Below, piece by piece: positions 1-7,559 of a stretch of 64,000 bases of DNA; position 1 is the first letter of the stretch; the number at the start of each line of letters is the position of its first letter. The position numbers were made by a program, and so were the translations under genes. The notes beneath the pieces are model-generated. The model ran no database searches, was not told where the DNA came from, and saw only the letters and a program-made list of their open reading frames with translations. Source of the DNA: Chitinophagaceae bacterium UBA1931 (GTDB lineage: Bacteria > Bacteroidota > Bacteroidia > Chitinophagales > Chitinophagaceae); the NCBI GenBank assembly GCA_002337125.1, contig DDFJ01000003.1:290732-354731 (forward strand). Reading direction: 5' to 3'.

Positions 1-2
1 GC

Positions 3-161
3 CCACGCCATGCATTACATGCAAAAACACTGGGCTTCACACATCCCAAAACACAAAAGAAAATATTGTTTGACAGTGAACTTGCGCTGGATATGCAGCA
101 GGTGATTGAAAAGTGGCGGGTTTATACAAAAGCTAAGAATCTTACAGGTGATGATGAATAA
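3..161 (+). CDS. RluA/RluD-family pseudouridine synthase, C-terminal fragment (5' end outside window)
   Basis: The reading frame enters from the left edge and ends at a TAA at 159-161, giving 52 residues. It contains RHALHAKTLGFTHPKT followed by an acidic/aromatic stretch and an EKWR tail. This is the typical C-terminal end of RluA/RluD-type enzymes (R-x-A-L-H-A-x-x-L-x-F-x-H-P), which isomerise uridine to pseudouridine in 23S rRNA or tRNA. The catalytic Asp region is not in the window, so RluC, RluD or a related subtype cannot be told apart. It converges with def and the two share a bidirectional terminator. Confidence 0.75.
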   Translation, partial: PRHALHAKTLGFTHPKTQKKILFDSELALDMQQVIEKWRVYTKAKNLTGDDE

Positions 162-197
162 AAAAAATCCCGTCGTTAAGCGACGGGATTTTTTTTT
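161..197. terminator. Bidirectional rho-independent terminator
   Basis: A perfect 10-bp stem, AATCCCGTCG (166-175) and CGACGGGATT (181-190), encloses a TTAAG loop. It has an A-run on the left and a T-run on the right, so it can terminate both the pseudouridine synthase (+) and def (-), whose stop codons flank it. Confidence 0.9.
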
Positions 198-774
198 ATT
201 TCGGGAATACCATTTTATAATCAACACTGATCTTTCCCCTGGAAATATCATCCAGTTTTCCTTTCAGTAATTTTCTTTTCAGGGGTTTGAGGTAATCAAT
301 AAAAAGTTTACCATCAATATGATCGTATTCATGAAGAATAACCCTTGCAGTAATTCCATCAAATGTTTTTACATGTTCGTTAAACTTCTCGTCCATGTAA
401 CGGATGGTTACTTCTTCTGCACGGGCAATATCTTCCCTGATCTTGGGAATGCTTAAACAACCTTCGTTATACAGCCAGTCGTCACCCGCCAGTTCTTCCA
501 CATGTGCATTGATGAACACCTGCTTTGTACCCGGAACATCAGGATACATCGAAGCTTCTTCTTCTTCCATATTTTCAAACATCTGCTGACTGTCAACCAC
601 AAACAGGCGAATATCCTTGTTGATCTGCGGTGCAGCCAACCCAACACCATTGGATGAATACATGGTTTCCCACATATCAGCAATCAGCTTATCCAGGTTG
701 GGATAATCAGGGGTAATGTCTTTACAAACTTTCCGTAACACTTCAGCTCCGTATGCTACAATTGGAAGAATCAT
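196..774 (-). CDS. def: Peptide deformylase
   Basis: This 192-residue cytoplasmic metalloenzyme removes the N-formyl group from nascent proteins. All three family motifs are visible: GVGLAAPQI (43-51), EGCLS (104-108, metal ligand Cys106) and HEYDH (148-152, metal ligands His148 and His152, catalytic Glu149). The start ATG at 774 is consistent with a complete N-terminus. The length is normal for Bacteroidota deformylases, which carry a slightly longer C-terminal tail. The gene ends inside the shared terminator. A Bacteroidota -7 box lies about 65 bp upstream. Confidence 0.97.
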   Translation of the reverse strand: MILPIVAYGAEVLRKVCKDITPDYPNLDKLIADMWETMYSSNGVGLAAPQINKDIRLFVVDSQQMFENMEEEEASMYPDVPGTKQVFINAHVEELAGDDWLYNEGCLSIPKIREDIARAEEVTIRYMDEKFNEHVKTFDGITARVILHEYDHIDGKLFIDYLKPLKRKLLKGKLDDISRGKISVDYKMVFPK

Positions 775-838
775 TCGATTTAAGATTTGCGGTTTTAGTT
801 TTCTGATTTTTTACCTGTTCCAATAAAAAAATCAGCTG

Positions 839-846
839 CAAATATA
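839..846 (-). promoter_or_regulatory. Candidate -7 element for def
   Basis: Read on the minus strand the site is TATATTTG, an exact match to the Bacteroidota TAnnTTTG consensus. It lies about 65 bp upstream of the def start codon. No convincing -33 TTTG is seen at the expected spacing, so the call rests on the -7 box alone. Confidence 0.45.
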
Positions 847-865
847 AGCATTGGGAGGAGGAATT

Positions 866-887
866 GTGAATGATCAATAGTCAATGG
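866..887. repeat. Degenerate heptamer repeat (ATGATCA/ATAGTCA units)
   Basis: GTGAATGATCAATAGTCAATGG, between def and ruvX, is a short degenerate member of the ATGGTSA-type repeat family. It sits just upstream of the def promoter. Confidence 0.5.
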
Positions 888-958
888 AGAATAAACGTTC
901 CTGCTTTTTCTTCAAAGTCTTTGTGGTTCCAAAAAATCTGCAATCGTAAATCTGAAAT

Positions 959-1369
959 CTACACTCTTGCCAGGTATTCCTGCAGCATAATGGTAGCAGC
1001 AATTTCATCCACCAGTTTTTTATCCCGGCGCTGACTTTTCTTTAATCCCATTTCAAGCATGGCATCTTTGGCCATTTTGGAAGTATAACGTTCATCAACT
1101 GTTTCAATAGGTATAGCGGGGAAGTTTTTCTTTAACTGGGCAATGGCATTTTTTACCAAAGGAGTGGCATGAGTATCAGTATCATCCCAATTAGTGGGCA
1201 TACCAATAATAATTTTCTCCACCTGCTCCTTGCTGAAATAATCTTTGAGGAAAGGAATAAAATTTTTTGTTTCGATGGTGGTTAAACCGGTAGCAATAAT
1301 CTGCAGCGGATCAGTTACTGCCAACCCCGTGCGTTTACCGCCATAATCGATGCAAATTATACGAGCCAT
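959..1369 (-). CDS. ruvX: Holliday junction resolvase-like / pre-16S rRNA nuclease YqgF family
   Basis: This 136-residue protein has the RNase H-like fold signature of the YqgF family. It begins with IDYGGKRTGLAVTD near the N-terminus, has IIGMPTNWDD in the middle and DERYTSKMA before the C-terminal helix. The acidic residues in the first and last of these motifs are the family's metal-binding residues. E. coli YqgF processes the 16S rRNA 5' end. The older name, putative Holliday junction resolvase, comes from structural similarity. It is adjacent to def, as in many Bacteroidota. Its upstream region consists of heptamer-type repeats. Confidence 0.92.
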   Translation of the reverse strand: MARIICIDYGGKRTGLAVTDPLQIIATGLTTIETKNFIPFLKDYFSKEQVEKIIIGMPTNWDDTDTHATPLVKNAIAQLKKNFPAIPIETVDERYTSKMAKDAMLEMGLKKSQRRDKKLVDEIAATIMLQEYLARV

Positions 1370-1378
1370 AGGAGAAAG

Positions 1379-1410
1379 TTAATAGTTCATTGTTGATAGT
1401 TCATAGTTGG
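1379..1410. repeat. Heptamer-periodic intergenic repeat (TAGTTCA/TTGTTGA type)
   Basis: The spacer between ruvX and the four-helix-bundle gene is built of imperfect 7-bp units related to ATAGTTC and ATTGTTG. These are the complement of the ATGAACY units found on the other side of the same small gene at 1786-1847. Confidence 0.6.
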
Positions 1411-1761
1411 CTATATCGAGTCTCTCAGCTTGGTAATCATTTTGCTCAGTACCTCGTAACCAGCATAATATTTGTCAAATTCTTCCTGCGAAATATAATT
1501 CCGCTTGATCGCCATAAACAAGCAGGCAACAACCTCAATACCAGATCTTAATGCAATGTTCAGAAAACGTTTAAACTCCGGGGCAGTTTGCCCGGTACTT
1601 CCTTCTGCAATATTCAGCACAACAGAATCAGCAGCACGTTTTATTTGAGATGAAAGGCTGAAACGCTCTTCGACAGGGAACTTTTTAACCAGCAGGTCAA
1701 TTTCATTTGATAAATCAAGTGCATTTTGCCAAACCTTTAATTCCTCAAAACGAAAAGCCAT
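1411..1761 (-). CDS. Four-helix-bundle protein (23S rRNA intervening-sequence protein family)
   Basis: This protein of about 116 residues starts at the ATG at 1761 (MAFRFEELKVWQNA). A longer frame from 1791 would read through the repeat and is less likely. The family hallmarks are present: an N-terminal F-x-x-L-x-V-W-x-x-A, a central SLSSQIKRAADSVVLNIAEG and a C-terminal RNYISQEEF-like helix. The family was first noticed in 23S rRNA insertions and is a pentameric four-helix bundle. It is very common in Bacteroidota and its function is unknown. It is bracketed by heptamer repeats on both sides (1379-1410 and 1786-1847), which hints that gene and repeats may have inserted as one cassette between ruvX and the prenyltransferase gene. 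Confidence 0.85.
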   Translation of the reverse strand: MAFRFEELKVWQNALDLSNEIDLLVKKFPVEERFSLSSQIKRAADSVVLNIAEGSTGQTAPEFKRFLNIALRSGIEVVACLFMAIKRNYISQEEFDKYYAGYEVLSKMITKLRDSI

Positions 1762-1785
1762 ATACAGATGTTTTGTTTTGCTATT

Positions 1786-1847
1786 AACCATGAACCATCA
1801 ACTATGAACTATGAACCATGAACCATCGCCCATCGCCCATCAACCAG
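1786..1847. repeat. Heptamer tandem repeat array (consensus ATSRMCY)
   Basis: About nine consecutive 7-bp units can be read: ATGAACC, ATCAACT, ATGAACT, ATGAACC, ATGAACC, ATCGCCC, ATCGCCC, ATCAACC. The TGA stop codon of the prenyltransferase gene lies in the last unit. Relatives lie at 866-887, 1379-1410, 3434-3468 and 26168-26198. Confidence 0.75.
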
Positions 1848-2787
1848 CCACCAGCATATCCACAATCACAAACACTGCAAACACCACACTGGCAATACCA
1901 TTTGCTGTCATGAAAGCAAGATTCACCCGGCTTAAATCGTTGGGTTTAACAATTGAATGCTGGTATACAAGCATACCCACAAATACAGCAACACCAATCC
2001 AGTACCACCATCCAAAACAACCATACAACCCTGCTGTAATTACACATGCAGCAGAAAGTACATGCAACAGTTCTGATACACGTAATGCCTTCGCTTTACC
2101 CAGCCAGGCCGGGATTGATTTCAGCTTATATTCTTTATCAAACTCTTCATCCTGCAGGGCATAAATAATATCAAAACCACTTACCCAGAACAACACTGTG
2201 AATGAAAATAAAACAGGCAGTAATGCAAATTTCCCGGTTACAGCAAGGTATGCACCAATGGGTGCAAGACTTAATCCTAATCCCAACACCAAATGGCAAA
2301 GCGGTGTAAACCGTTTGGTAAAACTATAACCCAGCACCACAAACAAAGCCACCGGCGATAATGCCAGGCAAAGCGGGTTAATGAAATAAGTAGTTGCAAC
2401 AAACAATAAGCTGGTAATAATCGTAAACCACAATGCACTGTTGGCCGTAATAATTCCCGCCGGTATTTCACGGATGGCGGTGCGTGGATTTTTTGCATCA
2501 AAGCTCCTGTCTAAATAACGGTTAAAGGCCATGGCTGCACTGCGGGCGAAGACCATGCAAAGGATAACGAGAATGAACTTCAATAAGATTGCACTACCAT
2601 AATGATTAAAGAATTCTGAGGTAAAAGGCTTTGCAACACCCCATCCAATTGTTTCATTTAAATTCCAATGTCCATGTTCAATTTTTCCGCTTGTAAGTGC
2701 CAGAAAAAATCCAATCAACGCAAAGGGCATTGCAAAAATGGTATGCGAAAACTTAATCAGGGACAGATAGTTTTTGAACTTCTTCAT
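1840..2787 (-). CDS. UbiA-family prenyltransferase (4-hydroxybenzoate or futalosine-pathway type)
   Basis: This 315-residue integral membrane enzyme has the first Asp-rich motif N-x-x-x-D-x-x-x-D as FNRYLDRSFDAKNPRT (about residue 88). The second is the DxxxD-type ALQDEEFD (about residue 210). It has eight or nine hydrophobic helices. The family transfers a polyprenyl chain to an aromatic acceptor in quinone synthesis. In Bacteroidota the role is normally menaquinone, either through MenA-like chemistry or as MqnP of the futalosine pathway. The 4-hydroxybenzoate-type motif spacing fits UbiA/MqnP better than MenA, but I cannot settle it from this gene alone. It starts at 2787, and its stop codon falls inside the heptamer repeat array. 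Confidence 0.85.
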   Translation of the reverse strand: MKKFKNYLSLIKFSHTIFAMPFALIGFFLALTSGKIEHGHWNLNETIGWGVAKPFTSEFFNHYGSAILLKFILVILCMVFARSAAMAFNRYLDRSFDAKNPRTAIREIPAGIITANSALWFTIITSLLFVATTYFINPLCLALSPVALFVVLGYSFTKRFTPLCHLVLGLGLSLAPIGAYLAVTGKFALLPVLFSFTVLFWVSGFDIIYALQDEEFDKEYKLKSIPAWLGKAKALRVSELLHVLSAACVITAGLYGCFGWWYWIGVAVFVGMLVYQHSIVKPNDLSRVNLAFMTANGIASVVFAVFVIVDMLVAG

Positions 2788-2892
2788 CGTTAATTCTTGT
2801 TGTTAAACCGGGTTTATCTTTTAGCATCAACCGCCGCCAGGGTTTACAACCACTCACGGGGTTTGCATTTTTCACTTTTACTTTTTTACTTT

Positions 2893-3423
2893 TTACTTTT
2901 CCACTCCTCTCACCATCTCCCACAACACCACTCCTGCTGCCACACTAATGTTGAGCGAATGTTTCATGCCAAACTGTGGTATTTCAATACAGGCATCGCA
3001 GGCAAGTAAGGTTTCCTGCTCCACACCTTCGGCTTCATTGCCAAAAATCAGCGCTGTTTTTTCACCTGCATCCCGCACAAAATCGTTCAGCATAATGCTG
3101 TTCTCCACCTGTTCAATACCGTACAGTTTATAACCTGCTGCTTTCAGCTCAGCAATGGCATCGGCTGTTTTGGAAAAATACTTCCAGCTAACCGTTTCGG
3201 TTGCACCCAGGGCCGTTTTATGAATATCCCTGTGCGGGGGCTGCGGCGTATAACCAATCAAGTAAACCGCTTCCACCAAAAAAGCATCGGCTGTACGAAA
3301 AACACTGCCCACATTCTGCATGCTGCGTATGTTTTCCAGCACCACAATAATCCGGTTCTTTTCAGCTTCCTTAAACTCGTCAACCGACTTCCGGTTCAGC
3401 TCATCCATGCTCAGTTTTCGCAT
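2893..3423 (-). CDS. TrmH/SpoU-family RNA 2'-O-methyltransferase
   Basis: This SPOUT methyltransferase has about 176 residues from the ATG at 3423 (MRKLSMDEL). The three SpoU motifs are clear: NIRSMQNVGSVFRTADAF (motif 1), ALIFGNEAEGV (motif 2) and FGMKHSLNISVAAGVVLWEM (motif 3). The enzyme methylates a ribose 2'-OH in tRNA or rRNA using SAM in a deep trefoil knot. The exact target cannot be read from sequence. I prefer the start at 3423 over the longer frame at 3450. A perfect -7 box (TACCTTTG, minus strand) ends only a few bases upstream of this ATG, implying a leaderless mRNA, and the longer frame would begin inside the repeat. Confidence 0.9.
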   Translation of the reverse strand: MRKLSMDELNRKSVDEFKEAEKNRIIVVLENIRSMQNVGSVFRTADAFLVEAVYLIGYTPQPPHRDIHKTALGATETVSWKYFSKTADAIAELKAAGYKLYGIEQVENSIMLNDFVRDAGEKTALIFGNEAEGVEQETLLACDACIEIPQFGMKHSLNISVAAGVVLWEMVRGVEK

Positions 3424-3427
3424 CCGG

Positions 3428-3457
3428 CAAAGGTAATGGTGAATGGTCAATGGTCAA
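3428..3457 (-). promoter_or_regulatory. Promoter of the TrmH gene, partly made of the heptamer repeat
   Basis: On the minus strand a TACCTTTG -7 box (3428-3435) is preceded by 19 bp and then a TTG (3455-3457). The TTG comes from one CATTGAC unit of the heptamer repeat. Spacing matches the Bacteroidota TTTG-N19-TAnnTTTG architecture, and the predicted transcript would be leaderless or nearly so. Confidence 0.5.
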
Positions 3458-3468
3458 TGGTGATTGAG
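3434..3468. repeat. Heptamer repeat (ATGGTSA units)
   Basis: Units ATGGTGA, ATGGTCA, ATGGTCA, ATGGTGA occur in direct succession between the TrmH gene and the divergent helicase gene. Confidence 0.75.
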
Positions 3469-3532
3469 GCCATCATCTTGCCCTTTCTTACCTCTTACAG
3501 CCCCTCCTACACCGTACTTCGTACATAAAGCA

Positions 3533-3540
3533 TACCTTTG
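3533..3540 (+). promoter_or_regulatory. -7 element of the helicase promoter
   Basis: TACCTTTG is an exact TAnnTTTG match, 21 bp upstream of the helicase ATG at 3562. The distance fits a short 5' leader. The -33 region is not obvious. Confidence 0.5.
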
Positions 3541-3561
3541 CGCAAATTTGAATATTAGAAT

Positions 3562-5250
3562 ATGAACACATTTGAAGCGCTTGGTTTGGACGAAAGATTG
3601 ATGAAAGCGGTCAGCGAACTCGGTTTTACAACTCCCACTCCTATTCAGGAAAAAGCAATTCCCGTTCTTTTGAGCGGTACAAAAGACCTGATTGGTCTTG
3701 CCCAGACAGGTACTGGCAAAACAGCAGCATTTGGTTTACCCCTGCTGCAGTTATTAGATGAAAACAAGAAATATCCGCAGGCATTAATTGTTTGCCCAAC
3801 CCGTGAACTTTGTTTACAGATTGTAAAAGAAATTGAAATCTTTAAAAAACATATCAAAGGCATGCAGGTTGTTGCCGTGTATGGTGGCACATCCATTGGT
3901 ATGCAAATCAGGGATATTAAACGTGGTGTGCAGATTGTTGTAGCAACTCCCGGACGTTTAATTGATTTAATTGAACGTAAAGCAATCAATCTCGGCGAAA
4001 TTGAATACGTGGTACTCGATGAAGCAGATGAAATGCTGAACATGGGTTTCCAGGACGATATTGAATTCATTCTGCAAAACACACCAAAGAAAGAAAGTAC
4101 ATGGTTATTCAGCGCCACCATGCCGCCCGAAATACGCAAGGTGAGCCGCAAGTACATGAAGGAGCCAATTGAAGTAACAGTTGGTAAAGTAAACACTGCA
4201 AACAAAAACATTGATCATCAGTACTACGTTTGCTCATCGCATCACCGTTATGAAGCACTGAAACGTTTAATTGATTTCAATCCCGGCATTTACGGTATCA
4301 TCTTCACACGTACAAAAGTTGATGCACAGGAAATAACAGAAAAACTCACCCGTGAAGGTTATGATATTGATGCACTGCATGGCGATCTTACCCAGCAGCA
4401 GCGTGATAAAGTAATGGGGCAGTTCCGTGATAAAACATTACAACTGCTTATTGCAACCGATGTGGCTGCACGTGGTATTGATGTAAAAGACATCACTCAT
4501 GTAATTAACTACGAACTGCCCGATGATATTGAAGTGTACACACACCGCAGCGGACGTACAGGTCGTGCAGGTAAAACAGGTATTTGTATGAGCATTGTGC
4601 ACAGTCGTGAAATTGGCAAACTCCGCCAGATTGAACGCATTGCACAATCACAGTTTCATAAAACAGAAATCCCAACCGGTAAAGATGTTTGCCGTAAACA
4701 GTTTTTCTCGTTTATGGATAAACTCATCAATACCGATGTAAGCAACGAAGAATATGAAACCTATGTACCCATGCTGCATGAAAAATTTGCAGAAATGAGC
4801 AAGGAAGATATTCTCAAGCGTGTGGCTGCAATGGAGTTCGACCGTTTCCTGAAGTATTACGAAAATGCAGAAGACCTCAACGTTCGTGAACGTGAACGTG
4901 GCGGAAGAGAGTTTGATAAATTCAGGAAAGATGGACATGGTGCCGAAAGAGGTGCACGTACCCGTGAACCATACAGGGATACTCAGGGTCGTGATTTCAA
5001 ATCAGGCGGCAACTTCACCAAGCTGTTTGTAAACCTTGGAACAAAAGATGGTTTTTACAAAGCAAGCTTCCTGCAGTTTATTCTCGACATGAGCGATTTA
5101 AAAAAGGATTCGCTCGGCCGTATTGATATGCGTGAAATGAACAGCTGGGTTGAGGTTGACAGTAAAGCTGCCAAACAAATGATGCGTTCCATTGATGGTA
5201 AAAAATTCAAAGGCCGCAGCATTCGTATGAACGAAGCAAACAGCAGGTAA
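3562..5250 (+). CDS. DEAD-box RNA helicase with DbpA-type RNA-binding tail
   Basis: This 562-residue ATP-dependent RNA helicase has all core motifs in order: Q motif TPTPIQEKAIP, Walker A AQTGTGKT (47-54), PTREL, TPGR, DEAD (VLDEADEML), SATMP, ARGID and HRSGRTGRAG. An Arg/Gly/Glu-rich linker (about 445-480) leads to a C-terminal RRM-like domain (about 483-560, FVNLGTKDGFYKASFLQFIL) of the DbpA family. In E. coli this domain binds 23S rRNA hairpin 92 during large-subunit assembly. Such proteins are usual in Bacteroidota and are often named DeaD or CshA. The gene is monocistronic, divergent from the TrmH gene, and closed by a strong terminator. Confidence 0.93.
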   Translation: MNTFEALGLDERLMKAVSELGFTTPTPIQEKAIPVLLSGTKDLIGLAQTGTGKTAAFGLPLLQLLDENKKYPQALIVCPTRELCLQIVKEIEIFKKHIKGMQVVAVYGGTSIGMQIRDIKRGVQIVVATPGRLIDLIERKAINLGEIEYVVLDEADEMLNMGFQDDIEFILQNTPKKESTWLFSATMPPEIRKVSRKYMKEPIEVTVGKVNTANKNIDHQYYVCSSHHRYEALKRLIDFNPGIYGIIFTRTKVDAQEITEKLTREGYDIDALHGDLTQQQRDKVMGQFRDKTLQLLIATDVAARGIDVKDITHVINYELPDDIEVYTHRSGRTGRAGKTGICMSIVHSREIGKLRQIERIAQSQFHKTEIPTGKDVCRKQFFSFMDKLINTDVSNEEYETYVPMLHEKFAEMSKEDILKRVAAMEFDRFLKYYENAEDLNVRERERGGREFDKFRKDGHGAERGARTREPYRDTQGRDFKSGGNFTKLFVNLGTKDGFYKASFLQFILDMSDLKKDSLGRIDMREMNSWVEVDSKAAKQMMRSIDGKKFKGRSIRMNEANSR

Positions 5251-5298
5251 ACCGTCGGGGCGCTCAAAGCCACCTGAACGATTTATTTTAAATAACGC

Positions 5299-5330
5299 AA
5301 GTCCCGGTTAAGTTAACCGGGACTTTTTTT
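5299..5330 (+). terminator. Rho-independent terminator of the helicase gene
   Basis: A 12-bp perfect stem, AAGTCCCGGTTA (5299-5310) and TAACCGGGACTT (5314-5325), has a 3-base loop and is followed by a T-run. Confidence 0.92.
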
Positions 5331-5453
5331 ATGTTGCAGGGTTTGATGCTGCTATTGAGCTGTTGTTGCGTCGCACTCTTGTACGCTTTTAATTTTATGC
5401 AGCAATTAATCTTTGAAAATTTGAAAAGCAGAACAATAATTTTCCAGGTTGAA

Positions 5454-5810
5454 CTAACGCATTTTTTTAAAATAAAACCAACCTGCCAATATCACTATCA
5501 CTGGTACAATTAAAGATGTATAGCTCCAGATATCATTATACTTGTATAAAATAATTTGTGTTACAGTGATAGTAAGAGAGAATATCACCACAGCCCATCT
5601 CCTCATAAACATAATTCCAGCTAAACTTATCCAAATCAATAATGAAGATAAGAGTAAGAAATTTTTATACCATTCACCAACCATATAAGCAAGTTCTGTT
5701 GTCCATAACAAAAGAGTTGGCACAGTATTTAAAAAACCTAAAATACAAGCTACATAAATCAGAGTAGGCGTTTGAATTCGATTTTTATTGGTATTTATAT
5801 CGTCGGTCAT
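5454..5810 (-). CDS. Small predicted inner-membrane protein, family not recognised
   Basis: This is a 118-residue frame from an ATG at 5810. A polar N-terminus (about 14 residues) is followed by four hydrophobic segments at roughly 17-37, 50-68, 71-88 and 97-112, ending in the positive tail YFKKMR. Hydrophobic segments, charged ends and a lack of repeats support a real gene. I recognise no family. The base composition is more A/T-rich than the neighbouring helicase gene, and it begins a patch of orphan genes. Confidence 0.55.
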   Translation of the reverse strand: MTDDINTNKNRIQTPTLIYVACILGFLNTVPTLLLWTTELAYMVGEWYKNFLLLSSLLIWISLAGIMFMRRWAVVIFSLTITVTQIILYKYNDIWSYTSLIVPVIVILAGWFYFKKMR

Positions 5811-6035
5811 TCTGTTGTTTTTTTACAGTCTTTGATAAACAAACCTTTTCAGAAAAAGCTCCGAACCTATCCAAATAAAACTACCCCAAAATAAGGAACA
5901 TAATTCTTTGCAGCTTGTAAATTTTGTTTTGCAGCAGTTTAAAAACTGTTTGTAATAGGTTAATTATTTCCAGCAGATGACTATTCTTATAGTGCAGTTA
6001 TTAATTCATTTTTTGCAATTGGCTGTTGCCCTGGT

Positions 6036-6375
6036 ACAGATGCTTGCTTCTTTGTTGTAGTTGTTTTTTGACTTGTTGCAGATGCCTTTTTCTTTACTAC
6101 AGATGTGTATTTCGTTACCGCAGATGGCTATTTCTTCAATGTAGTTGCTTATTTCTTCGTTGTAGATGGCTTTTTCTTTGATGTAAGCTGCCATTTCTTC
6201 ATTGTAAATTGCTGTTTCTTCAATGCAAATGTTCATTTCTTTACTGCACGCATTCATTTCTTTGATGTAAATGCTTATTTCTTCATTGTAAGCTATCGTT
6301 TCTTGAATGTAAGAGGTCATTTCTTTAATGTAAATACCTGTTTCTTTGATGTAACTGTCTATTTCTTTGATGTAA
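6036..6375. repeat. 21-bp minisatellite, about 16 degenerate units
   Basis: Units of exactly 21 bp with approximate consensus TGTAAATGCTTATTTCTTTGA run head to tail for about 340 bp. TTTCTT and the TGTA junction are the best conserved parts. Because 21 is a multiple of 3 the tract is open in one frame on each strand. On the minus strand it would encode a heptad Y-I-K-E-M-x-x repeat of about 15 units (104 residues from the ATG at 6320). On the plus strand it would encode a Phe/Val-rich repeat. Neither frame has a recognisable translation start context, so I call this a repeat rather than a gene. Confidence 0.8.
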
Positions 6376-6489
6376 GAGTCTTCCGAACAGGGTATAAATG
6401 AGAATATTAGCTTGCTTTTACGGCAAAATATGCCATTTATTCATACTTATTTTCTCAGGCGAGCCTCCTGAAAGGTACTCGTCGTTATA

Positions 6490-6528
6490 TAAAAAGATCT
6501 GTAAAATTTTTTAAACCCTTACAGGTCT
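6490..6528 (-). terminator. Rho-independent terminator downstream of the orphan gene at 6582
   Basis: On the minus strand, AGACCTGTAA pairs with TTACAGATCT (one mismatch; 6519-6528 with 6495-6504). A 14-base loop separates the arms and a T-run follows. It lies about 54 bp past the stop codon of the gene at 6582-6884. Confidence 0.7.
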
Positions 6529-6581
6529 GCCCCAAATTCAAATATCACATAAACTCAATTAAAATGACTACGACCTTATTG

Positions 6582-6884
6582 TTATGCTTGATTAACGTAT
6601 TCTGAAATTTGTTGTTTTAGCTCAGCTGGTATATTCGTCCAGTAAGTTTCATTGGTTAATATAAGCTTACAATTACATTCATTTTCCGCTACAAATACAA
6701 TATGTTTAAACCAGTCAAAATATGACCATTCCCTTGGTTTGGGAGAATAAAGAAAAAGTCCAGTGCTATCCCAATGCACTTCCGTTGCAGTTCTCCATAT
6801 AAGAGTAAACTTCTCTTTAGCCGGCTTAATGTAAAGTCTTTCTTTCTCATCAATACCGATTTCAAAAATCCCGTCTACTACCAT
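6582..6884 (-). CDS. Hypothetical protein, 100 residues
   Basis: This small soluble protein has no signal peptide and no recognised family. It is rich in aromatic residues (several Trp/Tyr/Phe) and acidic at the N-terminus (VVDGIFEIGIDEKERLYI). Its C-terminus is LKQQISEYVNQA. The composition resembles small cytoplasmic proteins of unknown function (often toxin-immunity-like or barrel-like) in Bacteroidota, but I cannot support a function. The closely placed terminator at 6490-6528 supports it being a real transcription unit. Confidence 0.55.
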   Translation of the reverse strand: MVVDGIFEIGIDEKERLYIKPAKEKFTLIWRTATEVHWDSTGLFLYSPKPREWSYFDWFKHIVFVAENECNCKLILTNETYWTNIPAELKQQISEYVNQA

Positions 6885-6979
6885 AAAGCTTTATTGAAGT
6901 AGTTATTTTATATTGACTATAAGTTTGTCTCAGCAAACAACTTCGGTTGGTGAAGACACAAACCGATAAAAGGTTGCTG

Positions 6980-7438
6980 TTAGTATGTCCGTGTATCTAT
7001 CAATTTCCCTTTATCATAAACCTCTGTTTTAAATAATATCCCTTTACTATCATAATAATTCCAAACACTATCTCTAAAAGGTTTATAATAAAACGTCTTC
7101 TTCTTTATTTTACCATAACCTCCATAAACTACCAGGTTAATAGTCGTATCATATTTAATTTGATTAGCACTATAATAGCCTTCTGTTGTCCATATAACCT
7201 CCCGTAAGCTGTTCTTTGCTTTAACACAGAACCACGCACTGCCAGTCGAATCTTTAATTTTTAGTGTGATATATTTCTTATCGGATGTAATTATTGAAGC
7301 AGTATCCTTAGAATAAGAGAAAAAGCATTCATTACAATTATCATATAAATAATAACGATCAGTTTTCTTATCCTGATTATAAATTTGCTTCAAGCCAACA
7401 AGAAAAATGAAAGGGAATAAGAAGAAAATATTTTTCAT
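6980..7438 (-). CDS. Exported hypothetical protein
   Basis: The protein has about 152 residues from the ATG at 7438 (MKNIFFLFPFIFLVGLKQIY), a typical short signal peptide or anchor. A longer frame to 7540 lacks that logic. The mature part is Tyr/Lys-rich with alternating beta-strand-like segments. It ends in YDSKGILFKTEVYDKGKLIDTRTY, which resembles the MORN-like or antitoxin-component-like repeats (YDxxGxLxxxxxYxxGxL) frequent in Bacteroidota lipoproteins and toxin-associated proteins. That resemblance is short and not decisive. No operon partner is visible. Confidence 0.55.
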   Translation of the reverse strand: MKNIFFLFPFIFLVGLKQIYNQDKKTDRYYLYDNCNECFFSYSKDTASIITSDKKYITLKIKDSTGSAWFCVKAKNSLREVIWTTEGYYSANQIKYDTTINLVVYGGYGKIKKKTFYYKPFRDSVWNYYDSKGILFKTEVYDKGKLIDTRTY

Positions 7439-7503
7439 AAAACAGGTTCCTGATAAATATACAAAAACCATGGCACACCATTTTGTTTGGTCAAAACAGG
7501 AAC

Positions 7504-7537
7504 AATAAAAAAATGGTTCGGGAACTCCGAACCATTT
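7504..7537 (-). terminator. Strong terminator at the end of the glycosidase block
   Basis: Read on the minus strand, an 11-bp perfect stem (7527-7537 and 7511-7521; AAATGGTTCGG) with a 5-base loop is followed by a run of T. It lies 23 bp after the GH95 stop codon and closes the long co-directional cluster. Confidence 0.92.
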
Positions 7538-7559
7538 CAAATATTTCGATCAAAAAAAA

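Larger units (their letters stand above)
5811..6581. other. Non-genic stretch between orphan genes
   Basis: No convincing gene is present in these 771 bases. They contain A/T-rich sequence with no recognised signal (5811-6035), the 21-bp minisatellite (about 6036-6375), unremarkable sequence to about 6489, a terminator hairpin (6490-6528), and about 50 bases up to the end of the next gene. Frames open on both strands across the minisatellite are a consequence of its 21-bp period. Confidence 0.6.

Noticed and set aside
3645..4938. Minus-strand frames of 69-188 residues under the helicase gene
   Set aside because: Antisense shadows of a gene with all DEAD-box motifs.
6036..6375. Possible CRISPR array
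   Set aside because: The units are contiguous 21-bp direct repeats without unique spacers, and no cas genes are nearby.
6006..6401. Two repetitive reading frames (104 residues on minus, 98 on plus) across the 21-bp tract
   Set aside because: Both frames are open because the unit is 21 bp. No start context, no signal or domain, and neither strand shows a clear coding bias. Annotated as a repeat.
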